From Gemmatimonadota bacterium (GTDB lineage: Bacteria; Gemmatimonadota; Gemmatimonadetes; Gemmatimonadales; Gemmatimonadaceae): a stretch of 9,544 nt of DNA. A model generated the notes under the pieces. The model was not told where the DNA came from and ran no database searches. It saw only the letters and a program-made list of their open reading frames with translations. The stretch spans positions 1-9,544 of the forward strand of contig JAQBPZ010000198.1 of the NCBI GenBank assembly GCA_028287225.1, written 5' to 3'. The position numbers and the translations under genes are program-made. Numbering within the stretch: position 1 is the first letter of the stretch; every line of letters starts with the position of its first letter. This document shows positions 6,804 through 9,544 of the stretch, in pieces.

Positions 6804-7430
6804 CTACTTCGGACCGGCCGCGGCGGCGCCGGCCGCCGAACCGGTGGCGCTGAGGCGCCGCAGCACGAGCTCCGAGATGCCGCGCAGCGTCTCGAAGACC
6901 CCCGGGCCGTGCAGCGCATCGGCGGCGAACTCCGGCGCGCCGCGAAAGTTGATCGCGTCGGACAGCTCCGGCACCGGCAGGATCAGGTCGGCCGGCAGGT
7001 CCTGCTTGTTGTACTGCACCACGATGGGCATGCCGCGCGGATCGATCCCCTGGTCCGACAGGTTGGCATGCAGGTCCTGGAAGCTCTCGATGTTCTCCTC
7101 GAGCTGGCGCGCCTGGCTGTCGGCCACGAAGACCACGCCGTCGGCGCCCTGGAGCACCAGCCGGCGCGTCGTCTGGTAGTAGACCTGCCCGGGCACGGTG
7201 TAGAGCTGGAACTTGGTCGTGAAGCCCGAGATGGAGCCGAGGTCGAGGGGGAGGAAGTCGAAGAACAGCGTGCGGTCGGTCTGCGTCGCGAGCGACACCA
7301 TCTTGCCCTTCCGGTCGTCGGGCACCTGCGAATAGATGTAATGCAGATTCGTCGTCTTGCCGGACCGTCCCGGTCCGTAATAGACGATCTTGCACGTGAT
7401 CTCGCGGGTGGCGTAGTTGACGAGCGACAC
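6804..7430 (-). CDS. mglA: MglA: Ras-like small GTPase for cell polarity/motility
   Basis: A 208-residue MglA, collinear with Myxococcus MglA (about 195 residues) as I remember it. It opens MSLVNYATREITCKIVYYGP; the P-loop is GPGRSGKTT (19-27), followed by the MglA block TDRTLFFDFLPLDLG (51-65), G3-type TVPGQ (78-82), VVFVADSQ (99-106) and NKQD (141-144). R53, T78 and Q82 match the residues known to serve GTP hydrolysis in MglA, so it should be an active switch. GTP-bound MglA marks a cell pole in myxobacteria, where it directs pili and gliding machinery. The P-loop has Arg-Ser where Myxococcus has Leu-Cys, and the C-terminus has an extra Ala/Gly-rich tail of about 12 residues. The GTG start is chosen because it gives the family N-terminus. 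It lies 27 bases behind mglB. Confidence 0.94.
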   Translation of the reverse strand: MSLVNYATREITCKIVYYGPGRSGKTTNLHYIYSQVPDDRKGKMVSLATQTDRTLFFDFLPLDLGSISGFTTKFQLYTVPGQVYYQTTRRLVLQGADGVVFVADSQARQLEENIESFQDLHANLSDQGIDPRGMPIVVQYNKQDLPADLILPVPELSDAINFRGAPEFAADALHGPGVFETLRGISELVLRRLSATGSAAGAAAAGPK

Positions 7431-7457
7431 GAGGCGGGCGAAGGGGGCGGGAGCGGC
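7431..7457 (-). other. Only intergenic gap of note, pyrimidine-rich mglA leader
   Basis: This 27-base spacer between the mglB stop (TAG) and the mglA GTG is the longest non-coding stretch in the window. On the coding strand it is almost all C, T and G, with no purine-rich ribosome binding site in front of the GTG and no inverted repeat. Translation of mglA may therefore depend on ribosomes coming from mglB or on a leader-independent route (inference). Confidence 0.6.
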
Positions 7458-7934
7458 CTACGCGCGTCCGAAGAGGACGGCGAGGTTGCGGTTGAGATCG
7501 CGCTCGAAATGCTCGGCGAGCGCCGGGGCGACCTGGGGGACTTCGACGGGAGCCGCCGCGGCGAGCTCCGCCACGAGCTCGTCGAAATACAGGCGGACGA
7601 GACCCAGCGAGCTCTCGGCGCCGAAGACGGTGAGGAAAATGTACGTGCCGCGCGGCGATGACGCCTCCGCTAGGAATATCTGACGAGTACGACCGACGTG
7701 GTGCAACCCGCGGAAGGGCCGCCCGTCGAGCTGGCGCCCCAGCTCTCCGGCCGACGCATGAATGCCGGCGGCGAGCGCACAGGCGGTCATCACGTCCACC
7801 GCCCGGGCAAAGCCGTGCTGCGCCAGCACCTGGCCGCTGGGGTGCAGGAGCAGCGCGAGCTCGGCGCCGGCCTCGCCCACGAAGCGGCGCAGCGGGACCT
7901 CGATCCAGCTCTCCACCACGGTCATGGACATCAT
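7458..7934 (-). CDS. mglB: MglB-like Roadblock/LC7 protein, candidate GAP for MglA
   Basis: A 158-residue protein with one Roadblock/LC7 domain (about 8-125), the same length class as Myxococcus MglB. The strongest match is the last strand and helix, SLGLVRLYFDELVAEL (109-124), which resembles the SLGLVRL...ASDEL segment of MglB. A C-terminal tail (about 135-158) ending RNLAVLFGRA could be the extra helix through which MglB contacts MglA. MglB dimers stimulate GTP hydrolysis by MglA and sit at the opposite pole in myxobacteria. The position directly before mglA is the classic mglBA order. The N-terminal half (ALLLHPSGQVLAQHG) is more divergent, so MglB identity rests on tail, length and context. 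The start ATG at 7934 forms an ATGA overlap with the upstream stop; in-frame ATGs at 7931 and 7925 are alternatives. Confidence 0.82.
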   Translation of the reverse strand: MMSMTVVESWIEVPLRRFVGEAGAELALLLHPSGQVLAQHGFARAVDVMTACALAAGIHASAGELGRQLDGRPFRGLHHVGRTRQIFLAEASSPRGTYIFLTVFGAESSLGLVRLYFDELVAELAAAAPVEVPQVAPALAEHFERDLNRNLAVLFGRA

Positions 7935-8305
7935 GCGTCGCCGTCCGTCCCGCCGGCCGCCCGCAGGGCATTGACCGCGCGCAGGAGCTCCACGCGCACC
8001 AGCCCCACATTGACTGACGACTCAGCGACCACCACGAGCACGAGCGAGCCGCCGCCCACGGCGCAGATGCGCCCCGCGGGGGCCTCGAGCTGGAGGAACG
8101 ACACCGCGCCCATCCCCGCGGCCTCCGCCGAGAGGCGCGCCTTGCGGTAGAGGAAGGCCGCCAGCGCCGCCAGACGGTCGGCGGACTGCCCGATCTGCAG
8201 GTTGGAGTCGATCGCGATGCCATCGCGTTCGCTCACGACGAGCGCCGCGGTCACGCCGCGCTGTCTGGTCAGGGAATCAAGCACGGGGGCGAATGGGCTC
8301 GCCAT
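7931..8305 (-). CDS. Roadblock/LC7 domain protein, stand-alone
   Basis: A 124-residue protein that is essentially one Roadblock/LC7 domain. It shows VTAALVVSERDGIAID (18-33), a central helix with LAALAAFLYRKAR (45-57), a second sheet strand SLVLVVVA (87-94), and the family signature NVGLVRVELLRAVNAL (99-114). Such proteins dimerise into platforms that bind small Ras-like GTPases, acting as activators, scaffolds or regulators. Here it precedes the mglB-like gene and follows a second roadblock gene, so heterodimers are possible (inference). The ATG at 8305 is preferred over an upstream GTG at 8326 because GGAGG lies nine bases upstream of the ATG and the junction is a one-base TGATG. Confidence 0.88.
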   Translation of the reverse strand: MASPFAPVLDSLTRQRGVTAALVVSERDGIAIDSNLQIGQSADRLAALAAFLYRKARLSAEAAGMGAVSFLQLEAPAGRICAVGGGSLVLVVVAESSVNVGLVRVELLRAVNALRAAGGTDGDA

Positions 8306-9135
8306 CAGTACCGCCCTCCCAGCCACTTCTGCGCGCGCTCGAGGCAGCGGTCGAGGAGGCGCCGCACCAGGCCGAGCGGGGTCGCCCGCGAGGTGGCGAG
8401 CACCAGCAGCCCGTCGTTCGCCGAGGGCGACATGGCGACCACGGCCACCTCGGTCTCGAAGACGATCGACGTCCAGTCGCCGAGCTCGAGGTGCCGGGTG
8501 GCCCGCCGCGCGGCGTCCGTGACGCCGCTCAGCTCCGCGCCGACCTCCTGCGCGAGGTCGCGGCCGTCATAGCCGATGTAGGCGCCGGCCAGCACCAGCC
8601 CTTCGCGATCCAGCAGGAGGGCGGTCTGTTCGGGGTCGCTCAGGACGTCCGAGAAGAGGAAGCGCGAGTCGTGGGCAGTCCCGTGCGGCAGCACGGGCTC
8701 GCCCGAGACGGGGTCGTTCGCGGCCGCGGGGAGCCCCTGCGCGGCGCGCACGTTGGCGAGCGCGGCGCGTACGCCCTCGTCGTCGTCGCCGGCCTCGAGC
8801 GCCGCGCTGAGGTACTGCTCCGCCTCCGGCAGCCGGTTGAGCTGGTAGGAGACGAAGCCCATGCCGCGCAGCGCGCTCACGTGGCCGGGCGACAGGCGCA
8901 GCACCATGTCCCACTCGTCGAAGGCGCGCAGGAGCTCGTTCCGGTCCACCCAGACGCGGGCCAGCAGGTCGTGCCCGTCGGGGAAGTGCGGATGCCGCTC
9001 CAGGCCGCGCAGGGTGACCTTGAGGGCCAGATCGAGCTGGCCCTGCTTGCGGAGGGCCTCGCCGAGGGGCACGAAGACGCGGCTCCCCGGGTCGCGCGCG
9101 AGCTCGTCGCTCAGGCGGCGCACGTCGTCAACCAT
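8305..9135 (-). CDS. TPR and Roadblock/LC7 fusion protein
   Basis: A 276-residue protein. Residues about 1-135 contain TPR-type helical repeats, for example FVPLGEALRKQGQLDLALKV (21-40) and ALRGMGFVSYQLNRLPEAEQ (88-107). After a linker rich in Pro, Gly and Asp (about 136-157) comes a Roadblock/LC7 domain (about 158-270): TALLLDREGLVLAGAYIG (171-188), a central AQEVGAELSGV helix, SIVFETEVAVVAM and the closing PLGLVRRLLDRCLERAQ (253-269). The fusion would present a GTPase-binding platform on a TPR docking arm, probably for MglA or the neighbouring roadblock subunits (inference). The start ATG at 9135 has GGAGG nine bases upstream and overlaps the preceding gene by eight bases. The frame stays open upstream of it only because of the G+C bias; that region translates to low-complexity Arg/Ser sequence. 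Confidence 0.87.
   Translation of the reverse strand: MVDDVRRLSDELARDPGSRVFVPLGEALRKQGQLDLALKVTLRGLERHPHFPDGHDLLARVWVDRNELLRAFDEWDMVLRLSPGHVSALRGMGFVSYQLNRLPEAEQYLSAALEAGDDDEGVRAALANVRAAQGLPAAANDPVSGEPVLPHGTAHDSRFLFSDVLSDPEQTALLLDREGLVLAGAYIGYDGRDLAQEVGAELSGVTDAARRATRHLELGDWTSIVFETEVAVVAMSPSANDGLLVLATSRATPLGLVRRLLDRCLERAQKWLGGRY
8315..8319 (-). promoter_or_regulatory. Ribosome binding site deciding the stand-alone roadblock start
   Basis: GGAGG nine bases before the ATG at 8305, within the last codons of the upstream gene. It favours this ATG over the in-frame GTG at 8326, which has no such site at the right distance. Confidence 0.7.
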
Positions 9136-9544
9136 CGGTGTGCGCCTCCAGGAGATGCGTGAGCCGCGTGAGCGTCTCGAGTGCCGCCCGCACCCGCGGG
9201 ATCTCCGGCGAGAGGGGCGCGAGGCGCTGGAAGTGCTCCCAGCTCGCGCGCGCGCTGCCGAAGTCTCCCACCTGCGCCGCGGCGAAGCCGAGGTCCAGGT
9301 GCACGGTGGGCGTGAGGGGGTCCGCCTGCACCGCGCGGCGCAGCTCCTCCACCGCGTCATGGTGCCGCCGGAGCCGGATCAACGCACGCGCGGCAATGAG
9401 CCGCGCCTCGGTGGACGACGGGTCCGCCTCCAGCGCGACGCGGGCCGCGGAGAGCGCGGCCTCGTTGCGCCCCGCGCCCAGCGCCTCGCGCGCCTTCGCG
9501 ATCGCGCCGCTCGACTGCCCGTCGGCCGCGGCGCCGATGCCCGC
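9128..9544 (-). CDS. TPR protein, C-terminal part only
   Basis: The frame is open to the window edge, so 138 residues of the C-terminus are visible and the start lies outside. The visible part contains at least two or three TPR units: AAARVALEADPSSTEAR-like spacing around residues 33-48, ALIRLRRHHDAVEELRRAVQ (54-73) and LGFAAAQVGDFGSARASWEH (85-104), with the DP turn typical of TPRs. An internal TTG at 9382 is not a likely start, because the repeat pattern continues upstream of it without a break. It ends LEAHTDG and overlaps the TPR-roadblock gene by eight bases. It is probably a docking protein of the same pathway. No catalytic domain is visible in this portion. Confidence 0.75.
   Translation of the reverse strand, partial: AGIGAAADGQSSGAIAKAREALGAGRNEAALSAARVALEADPSSTEARLIAARALIRLRRHHDAVEELRRAVQADPLTPTVHLDLGFAAAQVGDFGSARASWEHFQRLAPLSPEIPRVRAALETLTRLTHLLEAHTDG
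9145..9149 (-). promoter_or_regulatory. Ribosome binding site of the TPR-roadblock gene
   Basis: GGAGG nine bases before the ATG at 9135, inside the upstream TPR gene. It fixes the start and excludes the long upstream extension of the open frame. Confidence 0.7.

Larger units (their letters stand above)
1..9544 (-). other. Single polycistronic unit of twelve genes
   Basis: All genes run on the minus strand. The junctions, in transcription order, are: 8-base overlap, 1-base TGATG, 4-base ATGA, 27-base gap, 3-base gap, TGATG, TGATG, ATGA, 11- or 20-base overlap, ATGA, ATGA. There is no room for an internal terminator, and no obvious internal promoter was seen. The operon promoter and terminator must lie outside the window. 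Confidence 0.8.

Noticed and set aside
6811..6840. G+C-rich partial inverted repeat near the 3' end of mglA, possible terminator
   Set aside because: The arms are imperfect, there is no T-tract, it codes for the Ala/Gly tail of MglA, and the next gene starts within a few bases of the stop.
5079..7661. A very long open frame of 860 codons on the + strand, with others at 791-1954 and 3478-5178
   Set aside because: They lie exactly opposite real genes with strong motifs, and their translations are low-complexity Arg/Ala/His/Glu-rich sequence with no recognisable domain. They arise from G+C-rich codon bias on the coding strand.
6535..8223. A 562-codon minus-strand frame spanning the roadblock and mglA genes
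   Set aside because: It is out of phase with three genes that have clear domains, and its product is Arg/Pro/Ser-rich noise.

Overview
The window is a single, very G+C-rich (by eye about 70%) minus-strand transcription unit. Twelve genes lie end to end, ten complete and one cut by each edge, with almost no non-coding DNA. All are transcribed from high to low coordinates. The largest gap is 27 bases; most junctions are ATGA or TGATG overlaps. No promoter, terminator, RNA gene, mobile element or CRISPR array is visible. The + strand carries long open frames, but these are shadows of G+C-rich codon use. The gene set (MglA/MglB, roadblock proteins, DUF4388 protein, DnaA-like ATPase, Che adaptation enzymes) suggests a free-living, high-GC Gram-negative-type bacterium. 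Gemmatimonadota is my first guess; Myxococcota, Acidobacteriota or Rokubacteria-like lineages are possible. This taxonomic call is inference.

Upstream half (9544 down to 6804), a polarity-type small GTPase module: a partial TPR protein, a TPR-roadblock fusion, a stand-alone Roadblock/LC7 protein, an MglB-like roadblock protein (candidate GTPase-activating partner) and MglA, a Ras-like GTPase with the family's catalytic residues. Middle (6800 down to 3259): a 640-residue protein with two complete DnaA-type AAA+ modules in tandem but no DnaA DNA-binding domain IV, then a 539-residue DUF4388/PATAN-like plus TPR protein. Downstream half (3259 down to 1): the receptor-adaptation enzymes CheR, CheD and CheB, then a short ExeA-type AAA+ ATPase and the first 26 codons of an unrecognised gene.

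The likely logic (inference) is a chemosensory/polarity device. CheR, CheD and CheB would set receptor modification; MglA, MglB and the roadblock/TPR proteins would form a GTP-driven spatial switch; the tandem DnaA-like ATPase and the DUF4388-TPR protein would be scaffold or effector components; and the ExeA-like ATPase may act on envelope or pilus machinery. CheA, CheW, CheY and receptors are not in the window and would have to lie outside it. The most unusual element is the tandem DnaA-like ATPase immediately behind mglA; I know of no described role for it there.
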